Shown here piece by piece: positions 14,439-25,269 of a DNA stretch of 64,000 nucleotides. The DNA comes from Unio delphinus. Its lineage: Eukaryota > Mollusca > Bivalvia > Unionida > Unionidae. The notes under the pieces were generated by a model. That model saw only the letters and a list, made by a program, of their open reading frames with translations, was not told the DNA's origin and ran no database searches. The position numbers and the translations under genes are program-made. Position 1 is the stretch's first letter. Every line of letters starts with the position of its first letter. Location: contig JAQISU010000180.1 in NCBI GenBank assembly GCA_029339505.1, forward strand, positions 1,787,501-1,851,500. Reading direction: 5' to 3'.

Positions 14439-15330
14439 TCAAAGACAGTGTTATGTATGACTATTTCTATCAAAGGGTGTATTATGTATGACTATTTCTA
14501 TGAAAGGCAGTGTTATGTATGACTATTTCTATCAAAGACAGTGTTATGTATGACTATATCAAAGGCAGTGTTATGTATATGACTATTTCTATCAAAGACA
14601 AAGTTATGTATGACTATATCAAAGTCAGTGTTATGTATGACTATTTCTATCAAAGACAGTGTTATGTATGACTATATCAAAGGCAGTGTTATGTATATGA
14701 CTATTTCTATCAAAGACAGTGTTATGTATGACTATATCAAAGGTAGTGTTATGTATGACTATTTCTATCAAAGACAGTGTTATGTATGACTATATCAAAG
14801 GCAGTGTTATGTATATGACTATTTCTATCAAAGACAGTGTTATGTATGACTATATCAAAGACAGTGTTATGTATGACTATTTCTATCAAAGGCAGTATTA
14901 TGTATATGACTATTTCTATCAAAGACAGTGTTATGTATGATTATTTCTATCAAAGGTAATGTTATGTATGAGTATTTGTATCAAAGACAGTGTTATGTAT
15001 GATTATTTCTATCAAAGGTAATGTTATGTGCGACTATTTCTATCAAAGACAGTGTTATGTATGACTATATCAAAGACAGTGTTATGTATGACTATTTCTA
15101 TCAAAGACAGTGTTATGTATGACTATTTCTATCAAAGGTAGTGTTATGTATGAGTAATTCTATCAAAGGCAATGTTATGTGTGACTATTTCTATCAAAGA
15201 CAGTGTTATGTATGACTATATCAAAGACAGTGTTATGTATGACTATTTCTATCAAAGACAGTGTTATGTATGACTATTTCTATCAAAGGTAGTGTTTTGT
15301 ATGAGTAATTCTATCAAAGGCAGTGTTATC
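14438..15330 (+). repeat. 31-bp tandem array with higher-order structure
   Basis: About 30 units of the pattern GTATGACTATTTCTATC / AAAGACAGTGTTAT (31 bp). A 27-bp variant lacks TTCT. Long and short forms alternate, and the last ~300 bp contains two successive 151-bp blocks (31+27+31+31+31): the word gtg(c/t)gactatttc recurs at 15028 and 15179. Open frames here simply read through the repeat and are not genes. Confidence 0.9.
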
Positions 15331-16366
15331 TAAGAATTTATGTTAAGTATAACCTCCAAGAAATATGTTTTGTATCATGCAGATCATATACAAGTTGTTG
15401 GGAGGGCAAAATATACCAAATAAAATAGTGTTTTACTTAGATACGAAAGAATTGGTTTTGTCTGGCAAGGAGATTGTTGACAGTCTTAAAATTAAAGTTT
15501 TGTGGCATGTCTTTATATAATATATAGATGGAATAAATGGACAATCCAAATGTTGGCAGATGAATTTTTGGAAAGAAAATTGCCTTGAATACAGCAGGGA
15601 AGGCTTCAGTTTCAGTCTTTAAGAAATAAGTAAAGAGAAACCTACCTTGATACTTACTGGAGTAACTACATTTTACTGTATTGGTACAGTAGATGTATTT
15701 AGAGTTTACATGACATACTTACATTTACAGCTGTCTAAATACATATTGAATATTAGAAGACAAATTGCATATGGTAGAAACTTCATGCATCTCAGATATC
15801 CTTTTAGGATACTACTGTTTACCCAACTGCAAAGACCCTGACCAGGAGAACAAAAAAACTTTTGAGAGCATTTGAACTTGCAGTTTTGTCTTAGCCAATC
15901 ACATAGAACATTCATTTGTAATGTCAGAGATGATTTACTGAAAATGAAACTCTTGCTCTGAGTTTTGTGATCTCCAGACCTGAATAACATTCACAAAACT
16001 CCTCAGCTTGAGTGCAGATTTAAATATTGTTTCATAGATATTTACCTTAATTTTGATTTTCATTGAAACAACAGCTATATCTAGAAACATGCTCAATCTT
16101 TGAAACTTTCAAATCTAGAGTATATTAATATATGTTTTATTTTTTATATATTGAATAATGCATCTGCAGATCAGCTTCTATGTTGTTTGCTTGAGGTTAT
16201 AAGTACAACTGTTGCATAATTAGGTCATAGAACAGTGTGTGTTGTTTGCAGTTGGGTTTTACATTTTTCAGTAATATTCTATAATTTGACATAATTAGAT
16301 GCCTTTTCAATCTCGAAAATTACATGATCTCTGTAGAAAGATAAGAAACAGTAGGCAGGTTTTTAA

Positions 16367-16606
16367 GACTTGATTTATATAATATGGAACAGATTCAAAC
16401 ATATAAGACTTGATTTATAAAATATGAAACAGGTTCATATGTATCAGACTGATTTATATATGGAACAGGTTCATATGTATAAGCCTTGAATTATATAATA
16501 TCAAACAGGTTCATATGTATGGGACTTGATTTATATACTATGGAACATTTTCAAACATATAAGCCTTGATTTATGTAATATGGAACAAGTTCATATGTGT
16601 AAGCTA
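16367..16606 (+). repeat. ~40-bp tandem repeat, six units
   Basis: Six imperfect units of about 36-41 bp follow the pattern 'acttgatttatataatat' + 'ggaacaggttcatatgtataag'. Two units carry 'caaacatataag' instead of 'catatgtataag' at the end. Confidence 0.85.
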
Positions 16607-16626
16607 GAATTCTATTTGGCAGTTAA

Positions 16627-16765
16627 CTATATATGCATAGTTTACAATATTTAGGAATATATGCATAGTTTACAATATTTAGGAATATATGCATAGTTTA
16701 CAATATTTAGGAATATCTGAATATATTACAATATTTATGTATGAATTATGCATAGTTTACTATAT
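16627..16765 (+). repeat. 28-bp tandem repeat
   Basis: Three near-identical units of 'atatatgcatagtttacaat' + 'atttagga', followed by two degraded units, directly adjoin the 40-bp array. The 94-codon frame starting at 16689 runs across it and is not a gene. Confidence 0.85.
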
Positions 16766-18266
16766 TTTATGTGTTTTTATACCCATACTGCATGCTGTAT
16801 ATCTTGGCTATGTCCATCCATATATATGTCTAACCATCATAAAATATCTTGTTAGAAAAATGCATAAAACCATAACATTTGTTAGGCATATTTGTAAGTA
16901 TGTAACCTTATTCCGTTTTCATGCACTTGTAGAAAGTTTTAAATTTTTCACATTTGATTTTCAATTCTTTTGAACATCAGTTTTTTGTTGTCAAAAGTCT
17001 TATTAAAAAGATAAAGCAAACCATGAGTGATAGATGAATGTAATTAAATAGGCATATTTTATAAATGATCTGATTATATTTTCATAATATTATATCAGTT
17101 GTTCAAAAGTTAAAAAAAATCTAAGTTTTGAACTCATCAACAGCAGTATGGGTATACAAACAGAAATATAGCTCTTTATTAAATTTGAATGTAGTTTATA
17201 CCAGTTTGTCTTGACTCTGCTGTTAAAACAGCTTTGTTATTTAACTTGTCAGTGATTGGTTACTGTTTAGGTACCATTATGATAATGGGGAAAGTACTTT
17301 GTACCCATTTATTGTTGCCATAAACTCGACTAGTCATGGTTGTACTTCTGAATTAAAATGACTTTATTTTTTGATAGATTCATGTAATTAAATCTAAGTT
17401 AATTCATGCTCTGTTAGTTTTTTAAAATTATATTATCCGACTCTTCTTCTCAATTTCCTATACTAAGAGAATATTTAAGCAGTACAATACCAGTCAAGAC
17501 ATTTCTTCTTCGAATAAGTTCACCAATCACATTACGTTTTGAGTATTAGCCTGTTACCTCTCAAATCCAGAACTACCAAAAGATGAAAAATTGTCTTTCC
17601 CTGTCTGTAGCAATGGACCTTTGTCCAATAAATCTTGCCCATTACCTCCCCATGGCACTGCCAGGTGTGGCTAGTTTTTAACTTCGTTGGTGTACAGGGC
17701 ACCCAACGTACTATTCATCCTCCAAAGATACAGCCGTTTTTATGTTTCTATGGGCCCATCCAACATTCATTTTGGATTTATTGTGTAGATTTATCGATCT
17801 GCAGCAGATGCTATGCATTATTTTAACAATTTCTGCCGATTTTTGAGCGATTTAGTCACCTTTCGGGACTTTGTCTTTTAAGACCACCATCCCACCACAC
17901 TATTATTGACCGTATACAGGGACATTAAGAGTTGGTGTACCTTGGACTTTGTTTGCTTACACTGTCCATTACGGAGCTTTTTTAAAAGCAAAATTCTGGT
18001 GCTTCTTGATATTTATACTTTATTCACATTCACACTATTTTTATAGAATTATGGTTTAGTTATTAACTAAGCATCATGCACAAGGCCATAGGTTTCTGAT
18101 ATGATGCTTTCACTGATCTGTTAGTTACAACAGTATTTTAGCGACTTTGTAATTTCAATACAATAATAGTTTCTTTATGATTTTGTCATTTGAGCAGAAT
18201 GTCAATTTAAATGATGTATATGCAACTTCAGAGCATGTAAGCCTATCATGACTTGTTTTGTTTATA

Positions 18267-19501
18267 CAGTAGTCCCTCTCTTATATGGCCACCCCTGCTG
18301 CACGGGGAAAGTGGCCTTATAAGACGGGTTGCCGTTCCAGAGGGGGGCTAAATTTATTATGAGAAGTACATGTATATGTAATGTACGTAGTAAGAAAGCT
18401 ACATACTTCAAAACATTAAATATCTTTGTCTAAATGAAACATTAATCAAGAAAAGTTTTTTGTTTTGTTTTGTTATAATAACAAATTTATTTCAAATGAA
18501 TATACGTTACTATTTTTTCTTTATTGGCGTAAGTGTGATATGCAAGTGGGTACTGATGTCATGCACATTGCAAATGGATTCAAAAACATCATTTACATCT
18601 TGGTACATACATAATTATGTTTCCATTTGCTCCATTTTCCCACTACTGCTAAATAACCTTCTTATCGGTTATGAATTTGTATTTTCAAATTTTCAACATA
18701 AACTTGTTTTTCTTGAGTCTTTTCTTTGGCACCCCCTCCCTTCCCCAATGTCGTCGAGTAGCATAACCAACTTTCTTCTACAATAATATATCCGTTAATG
18801 TGATGTCATTTTAATGTTTCGTAATGATTTATTCGGTTATTGCTGACTGTATGCAATTTAATTATGCAGACAGAACTTGTGTCGAGTGTACGAAATACAG
18901 TCTTCTTAAAGGAAGCCATAATGTGTGGTCACATGATTTTTCCGCTCTTTGTCTTGTACCCAGTTGATTTTTTAAGGTTCTCTGTAAGTGCCAATGTACA
19001 AAATCTATTTTTAGCCTATGCTGACCCTGTTATGATTATAACAATTAGGTACATCTGGTTATAATCATCAAAGAGAAGAACTCGACATCGGCGTTAAACC
19101 CCAAACTGTATCATAACTTTATTGAGCCCATTTCCTGTAAACATAGACTTTTATAGATAATGATATACTATAAATCCTTTAGTCAACACATTTAACGACG
19201 ACATGACACTCGGAGACTTGTATCTACGATAGAGATAATCAAAATTGCTTACCTTACCGTAGGCTTACGGCAAGATTTGAATTAATTATTGGTTCTGGAT
19301 ACATTTAAAGAAACAAAAGTGGCCGTTCATGAGGGGGACATATTTCATTTTTTGTACTAAAATGCTGGCCACTGGTCACGTTAGAGGGGTGGTTGCTCTT
19401 GAGGGGTACTTTTGAATAAAAACTTGTCGGTGCCAAGGGATTCTACCCGTAAGAAGTGGGTCGCCGCTGGTCAGGGGGGCCGTTCATGAGGGGGACTACT
19501 G
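18267..19501. mobile_element. Tigger/pogo-like DNA transposon (non-autonomous), family 1
   Basis: The ends are inverted copies: left CAGTAGTCCCTCTC, right (reversed) CAGTAGTCCCCCTC, continuing with related 'ggcc' sub-terminal sequence on both sides. TA dinucleotides flank at 18265-18266 and 19502-19503, the target duplication of Tc1/mariner-type elements. The CAGT...tCCC end resembles Tigger/pogo ends. Length is 1,235 bp. I see no transposase, so it is probably mobilised in trans. Sub-terminal 'gtggccgttcatgaggggg' occurs twice near the right end. Confidence 0.8.
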
Positions 19502-20019
19502 TACTATGAATATACTGTTTATGATATGCATTAATATGTAGTCAGCAGAAGTTAGAGTTTCCATTTTAGATAGTCACATACTAATTTTATAATCTATGCT
19601 TTGTTTTCTCTTGTGTTGTTTTCTATACGCATGAAGTGCATGTCAAAGTAATCTCGACATTGAAATGAAGGAAAGAAGGAATAAATCAAGGAAGACATCC
19701 TATGGTTCACTAGTGTCTATACCGATTAATTGGGGAATATTCCCCAATTTTTGACAGCCCCCACAACAAGTCCACATGTAAGTCCAGGAGCATGTGTTCA
19801 TGCTGGATCTGTTAGATCCAACTCCTAATACTGAAGCATCTTGTCACACTTTGCCTAGCGTCCTGTCGACACAGACAGCCCAGTCATCATAGCACTGGGT
19901 CCTTTTTGTTGAAAGGGTAAAGCCAAATAAAAAGTTCATATGGGGATCTTAGTGAGTGATGGATCTATCTGTCTAGCCATGTCGTTGGCAGCTTATCATT
20001 AATATACTGGTAATTTCAA

Positions 20020-20340
20020 ATGAGAAATTAGTTTATCCATGCTTTTGGTGTGGCTGGTATTGGAGAATACTGGACCTTCTTCCATACCACCAGCATCAGG
20101 GCTGATCACATGCTGTTTACACCAGATCCATTGGAGCCAACGCATATTAAAACTGCATAGCCATTGGCCATGTAGCCATTCCAGCATGGGGACCTTTTTG
20201 TAGAATTGGTCTAGCCAACTACGATTTATGAAGATTTCAGTGAGAAATCTGTCCAGTCAGGCCTTTGGAGTGGCTGGTACCAGAGACAGCTGGACCCGAC
20301 CGTCTTCTATACTGCCAGCTTTCAGGCTGACCATTTACCT
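20020..20340. repeat. Imperfect ~215-bp-spaced duplication
   Basis: The segment 'gagaaat..atccatgcttttgg(t)gtggctggta..ctgga' with 'accagcatcagggctgatca' near 20020-20110 recurs as 'gagaaat..gtcaggcctttggagtggctggta..ctgga' with 'gccagctttcaggctgacca' near 20237-20335. Both frames are broken. On the minus strand the two copies translate to related peptides, which suggests a decayed coding repeat of unknown origin. Confidence 0.5.
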
Positions 20341-20920
20341 GGCAAACCAGTCGGCAGTGCCTGACTTTCATATGTTCAATGCTTTTCCTCAGTGGAAAGC
20401 TAGTGACATTTCATTATTGATGGAATTGAGTCATACTACCCAGTATGTTTTCTTTAGTTCTGCAAGTAGACTCAGTTGGGCCTCGATGCACATGTAGTAT
20501 CCAACCATAGAGTGGACTGAAGTTTAGCTTTCAAACTGCCATCGAGGACATTTTATAAACGGTTGGTTGCTTTATAGTGGTTCTCTTGAAGACAAGTTCA
20601 ACTGTATTTTGGTCTCAGTTACAGCTTTTACAAATAATTTATCCCCACGACTGGAATTTCCTTGTCTTGGTGCAAACGTCAAAATTATTTGTTCAATAAT
20701 TACTACTAACAAATGCATAGACCTACTGGTATATCTTCCAGTGCTTATCAATATGTCATGGCAGGACTAGGTATGTGTAGGTTTTACTTGAATCTGACTT
20801 TTATGGCAACCAATGGGCTTGTTCATTTAGTAAGTACACATGGAGGGGCGAGGTTAACCCAATTGCAAATGCTTGTGTATGGGAGGTCTACTGATAATAC
20901 ATGTTTGCATAGGAAACAGG

Positions 20921-20942
20921 CGTGTGTGTGTGTGTGTGTGTG
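20921..20942. repeat. (TG)n microsatellite
   Basis: Uninterrupted run of about eleven TG units. Confidence 0.95.
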
Positions 20943-22038
20943 ATACCTCAATAATTTGTCTAACAACATAACCTGTTCGATTGGGTTCAGTTGGCATTTG
21001 AATTTTAGCGGACACTAGACAAAATTTGTAAAGTTATGCAGCTTATTTCTTTGATGCATTAAGACATTCCATGTCAGTGGACTATCTTTTTTTATTAAAT
21101 ACATTAATATTATTAATCCTTGATTGTTTCTGCATGGATTAAATATAGACCATTCTATAGAATTTGTATGTGTGCATCAAGCATATGTACACATATGGGG
21201 GGTGTGTAAAAATAATATGCATGTGTACAAGGAAGGGGGAGGGGTCAAGCATTGCCAGATTTGTGCATACATACTAAATGGATGGCCCCCAATGGAATGG
21301 ACACTCATGGCTCATGATTATTTATCTCACCTAATATGGGTGAAAATCAATGGTATATGGACGACACTAATACTGATAATGGGAACAGTACAATATCTCT
21401 TCCATAGGGTAAACAGAATGAATCAAACTACGAATCTCTGTCAGTGTAGGAAGCTGAACATTATATTACTTAGATCAAATTTACCACTGAACACAGATCT
21501 TGTTCCAGAACCTTTTCTGGTATGTAATTGTAATGAGAAATGAATATCTTTTCCACATAATGTTAATTGCTTGATCCTTGTATGTAACATAAACATACGA
21601 TTATCTTGATATAAATCTGGGTAGCTTCAGTTTAAACTGGTCTTCTGAGTGCATTCAATGTATCATTCCTAAATATGTGTACTAGGTATCACAGGAAATT
21701 AAAAAGCAGGAGTAAGACTTAAAAGAGATGGAGAGATAGCATTCAAGTGAAAGATAAATACAAAAGATACTGGAAAATGGATTACTTTGCAGTGACAGAA
21801 AATATCATGACCAAGAAGGCAAAATGTTTCTCTTTAATTTATTTAAACTTTTCTTGAATAATGTACATAAACATCTGAATTTCATTCCTAGGATTGACAT
21901 CAGATTATCTATTCTATGACGCAGAATTATTGTAGTTTACTGTTGACAGTTATATACATTATACTTTTATACAAACTTGCTTGCTGTCTTAAACAGATTT
22001 TGGTTACAAAGCATTTCTAAGACTCGGACTATAAGCTG

Positions 22039-22142
22039 AAGCATTATGACATGATTTGAGACTGCAGGTCAAGCATTATGACAGAAGCCTGAGATTATAG
22101 GGCAAGCATTACAACAGAAGTCTGAGAATACAGGTCACAACA
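22039..22142. repeat. ~37-bp tandem repeat, about three units
   Basis: 'caagcattatgacagaag' + 'cctgagattataggg' recurs three times with substitutions (gcattatgacatg, gcattatgacagaag, gcattacaacagaag). Confidence 0.65.
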
Positions 22143-23640
22143 GATTGAGGGTTTTCTTAGAAAAGATATCGCTTGAACATTCGGATCATGCCTGTACTTA
22201 TCCACATTCAAAAATATACTGACAATATTCTCTATACATAATGACAATATCTACATCTTTCATAAATCTTAAGCATAGCCTTCATCTCACACTTCACCAC
22301 CTAATCTGTAAATGGTATTTGAAATGGTGAATTCATTCAATTTTATGGGTATCAATTTTCATCGTTCATGAAAAATGACATTTGCACTAGTACTTAAATT
22401 TATAAAATGGGAAATGAGCCGAACTGTTTTTACAAAAGAAAAATGACTGATCACTGGGTCTTTAAATTTGTGGTTTGAATTTGCTTTTAACCATACAAAA
22501 CTTTTTATCACACAAAAAATAGTGAATTCACTGTACATACACATGCACATAGTCATACAGTTAAATACACACACATTAGGTCATTTAACATTTCATGTCA
22601 AGAAAATACTACTGAGACTGATTTAGGTATAACACCAAATCACAAAATAAAGCCAAATGGGTGCTGCCATTGTTTGTGAAATGTTGCTTTAAAATTTATT
22701 GGCATAAAACAACAGAAACATGCTTTAAAACAAATTCTATGTTGATCATTAGCTTCTATTACGATATAGAAATTACTCGAGTCACAATTGTCTCTATCCA
22801 TACAAACTCTATAAACCAAGTGAAGTATTTCAACCTCAGAACCAAATGGTGTAATGTTAAGTAATTTTTGACAGAAAAAAGACAAGAAAATATGACACTT
22901 AAAAAATATAAATTTGATGGTTATCCAAATATTCACCCAAACATATAACTGATCGTGATGATCTGCCTTTATGATTATAGCCTATTTTCAAATTATCAGT
23001 TTCTGAGTTTACAGTTAATATGCAATTAAAAAATTTATGCATAAGTTTTCATTCATATTAAAGATTAGAAAATTGTTTTTAAAAAGTGAAGTGCATATTT
23101 CTACATTTGAATACTACTTGACCTGCAGAATAGGTAAAGATCAGTTGCTGATACCTTGTGTCAGTACAAAATGTGCAATCTCTCTTCTCCCAATTTTCAT
23201 TCTCTGTGCCTTATTCAGAAACTAGGAAGTAATCACTTTGACCAAAGTCCATAATGACCCCAAACCTGATAAAGGATGCTATAAGCTTCAAAGAATATAT
23301 TTCAATACAATATTTTAATATTGTATAGTTAGAAAGTATCCTGACACGAGTTCAGCCTTATCTCAGAAAGAAATACACAGCAACTTGGATAGCAAAGTAA
23401 AAGATCATGCATGCAATGCACTTCACATGTGAATGGAACATCAATTATTATTGGGTGTTTAAGCAACAGTTTTTTTTAATTTTCCTTGAATACATCATTT
23501 TTTATCTTCTAAAACATGCACACGACTCCTTCTACATGGTGCAATGAAATATGTATATCTACTTTTTCAAAAACAGGTTTGCAGTTAGAATCAAATAGCA
23601 CAGATTTATTGTCAACAATGAAAATATGCCAGAGATAGGA

Positions 23641-23720
23641 TTGGTTTGGTTTGGTGTTTAACTCGTTAAATACCTGGCATGAGGTAGTAGCCTACTGCCA
23701 GCTCTGCAGCATCAAGTCAT
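23641..23720 (-). mobile_element. SINE 3' tail-like fragment
   Basis: The plus-strand word 'ttggtttggtttggtgttta' followed by 'actcgtt' reads in reverse as a SINE-style '..gttaaacaccaaaccaaacc' tail with a short repeat. No tRNA head was found nearby. Confidence 0.35.
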
Positions 23721-24500
23721 GTATGATACACTTAAATGGGTGGTAGATTTAGTTCTACAATGATACTAAATAATCTGGACGTTTTAGCTGCACTACAAAA
23801 TACTCAGGGCAAAACCTAATTTGTTGAGTTGTCTTTTTTGATTTTGTGTCCAGATTTGAGACTTTTGGCTTCAGATCTAAGGCAGACCAGTCTGAACTGC
23901 ACACAGGTGAACCTGTGCAAAAAGTAGGATAAGGTGGGCATTTGGAATAAAGAGTGGGTTCAATATGAAAAAGATGGGTCCTATAAGATGATAATAAAAA
24001 GGGATCCAAGTTTTCCCCTTCTGCTCATACACAAGCAAATAACCAATGGGAAATTGCTTGGAAGTTGATTAGGATTAAGAAACAGCCCCCCCCCCCCAAT
24101 GTGTTTCATATTCGCATTTCATGCAAAAGCAAAAGCTTCCAGGGGTTAATGTGTTAATTGCACACTGACACAAGTAGGTTATTTAGTGCCAATACAGTTG
24201 GAGTAAAGTGCCTTTTCCAATGATGCACCATCATAGCTAATCAAGGCTGACCCAATAGTAGAATTTAAGCCCACCCATTTGGTCATGTTGCTATCTCCAT
24301 TAGTTACCTCTGATGATATGCTGAAGGGGGCATTGTGCCTATTCTTGATCTCCAAGCTTTCCAAGATAGAAAAATAAAGTCAAATTTGATAACAAAGGAA
24401 TTGTATAAACACTTTAAAAACCTGAAACTTAAATCTGAGGAACTTAATTGTCATAAAAGTATGCTGTAGGAGTATCAAAATTTATCGATCCAATTTGGTG

Positions 24501-24650
24501 GTTCTTGTTTTATGGTTTAATGCCATTTTTCAGCACAAGATAGGCTATACATGGCAGCCAGTATAAATGGTGGAACCCTGGAAAACCCTGAAAAGAAATC
24601 AGCAAGCTTTCGCATATACCCTCATTGGTTAAACCACCTGAGGCCCATCA
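24501..24650 (-). mobile_element. SINE family A copy 2, truncated
   Basis: Contains 'tttaatgccatttttcagca', 'gctatacatggcagccagta', 'ggaaaaccctg' and 'gcaagctttcgcatat', then only a remnant of the tRNA-like part ('aaaccacctgaggccc'). Same orientation as the other copies. Confidence 0.75.
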
Positions 24651-24875
24651 AACCTGGTCAAGAATAAATGCATAAATTGGGTTCATAGAATTCTCAAAAC
24701 ATTTGACAGATTGTAAGCATCAACATTTATTGGAAAGAAAAATAACAAATACATGCATAATAATAACTGAAAAAAAAGTGGCTGCTTTAATGGTATCGCT
24801 AGATTTCACAAGTTTCATTTACATGAAATATTTTAAATTTTCTAACAAGGGAAATAATTCAAGAAAACAGGGCCT

Positions 24876-24881
24876 TTTATT
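24876..24881 (-). terminator. Candidate poly(A) signal of MMADHC
   Basis: The plus-strand TTTATT is AATAAA on the minus strand, 173-178 bases past the stop codon. Another lies at 24726-24731. Either could serve; the choice cannot be made from sequence alone. Confidence 0.4.
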
Positions 24882-25053
24882 TTTTTAGAGCAAAACTAAA
24901 AAGACTGTGAAAATGTTTCCAAACTGTGTTATACAATGAAAATTACACATAAGTACAATATTTATATGCTGAAGTTCTGAATAACATGGTGCATTCATAC
25001 AGCCACCTACAAATATTCACTAACATTTTAACAAACAATCTTGCAAAATTTTG

Positions 25054-25269
25054 TCAGTCAATTACAGAATATTTTCCCGTTTTCTGCATTGCCATCAAAA
25101 CTGGATGGTCAACAGGAGCATTAGTGAATAGACATCCTACATAGGCATGAGTTCCCCAGAGATGATGTCGAATTACTTTGCAACACCCAAGGTCTTCAAT
25201 CTCAAATCCTAATTTCCTGTATCGCTCATCTGTCTCAAAAAGTGTGTCACTTGTGCACTCACCCAAATA
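25054..25269 (-). CDS. MMADHC: MMADHC terminal coding exon 7
   Basis: Acceptor 'ttttcttttttcag'; residues 225-295 and a TGA stop at 25054-25056. Contains '[14 protein letters not shown]', '[15 protein letters not shown]' and ends a few residues longer than human after 'LFTNAP'. It is separated from exon 6 by an 8.5-kb intron full of repeats. Confidence 0.96.
   Translation of the reverse strand, partial: YLGECTSDTLFETDERYRKLGFEIEDLGCCKVIRHHLWGTHAYVGCLFTNAPVDHPVLMAMQKTGKYSVID

Larger units (their letters stand above)
15331..18266. other. Intergenic stretch, no gene seen
   Basis: AT-rich sequence with two short tandem arrays (16367-16606 and 16627-16765). Its open frames (the longest 94 codons) show no motif. 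Confidence 0.5.
19502..24500. other. Intergenic stretch, no gene supported
   Basis: It holds an imperfect duplication at 20020-20340, a (TG)n run at 20921-20942, a short three-unit repeat near 22039-22142 and a SINE-tail-like fragment at 23641. The 139-codon frame at 21124-21543 has no recognisable motif, a skewed composition and no splice context. Confidence 0.45.

Noticed and set aside
14719..14940. 73-codon open frame
   Set aside because: Reads through the 31-bp array; the 'protein' is just the repeat.
14438..15330. CRISPR-like regular repeats
   Set aside because: Units are contiguous with no unique spacers, and the genome is eukaryotic. It is a tandem satellite.
21124..21543. 139-codon plus-strand open frame
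   Set aside because: Odd composition, no motif, no splice or promoter context.
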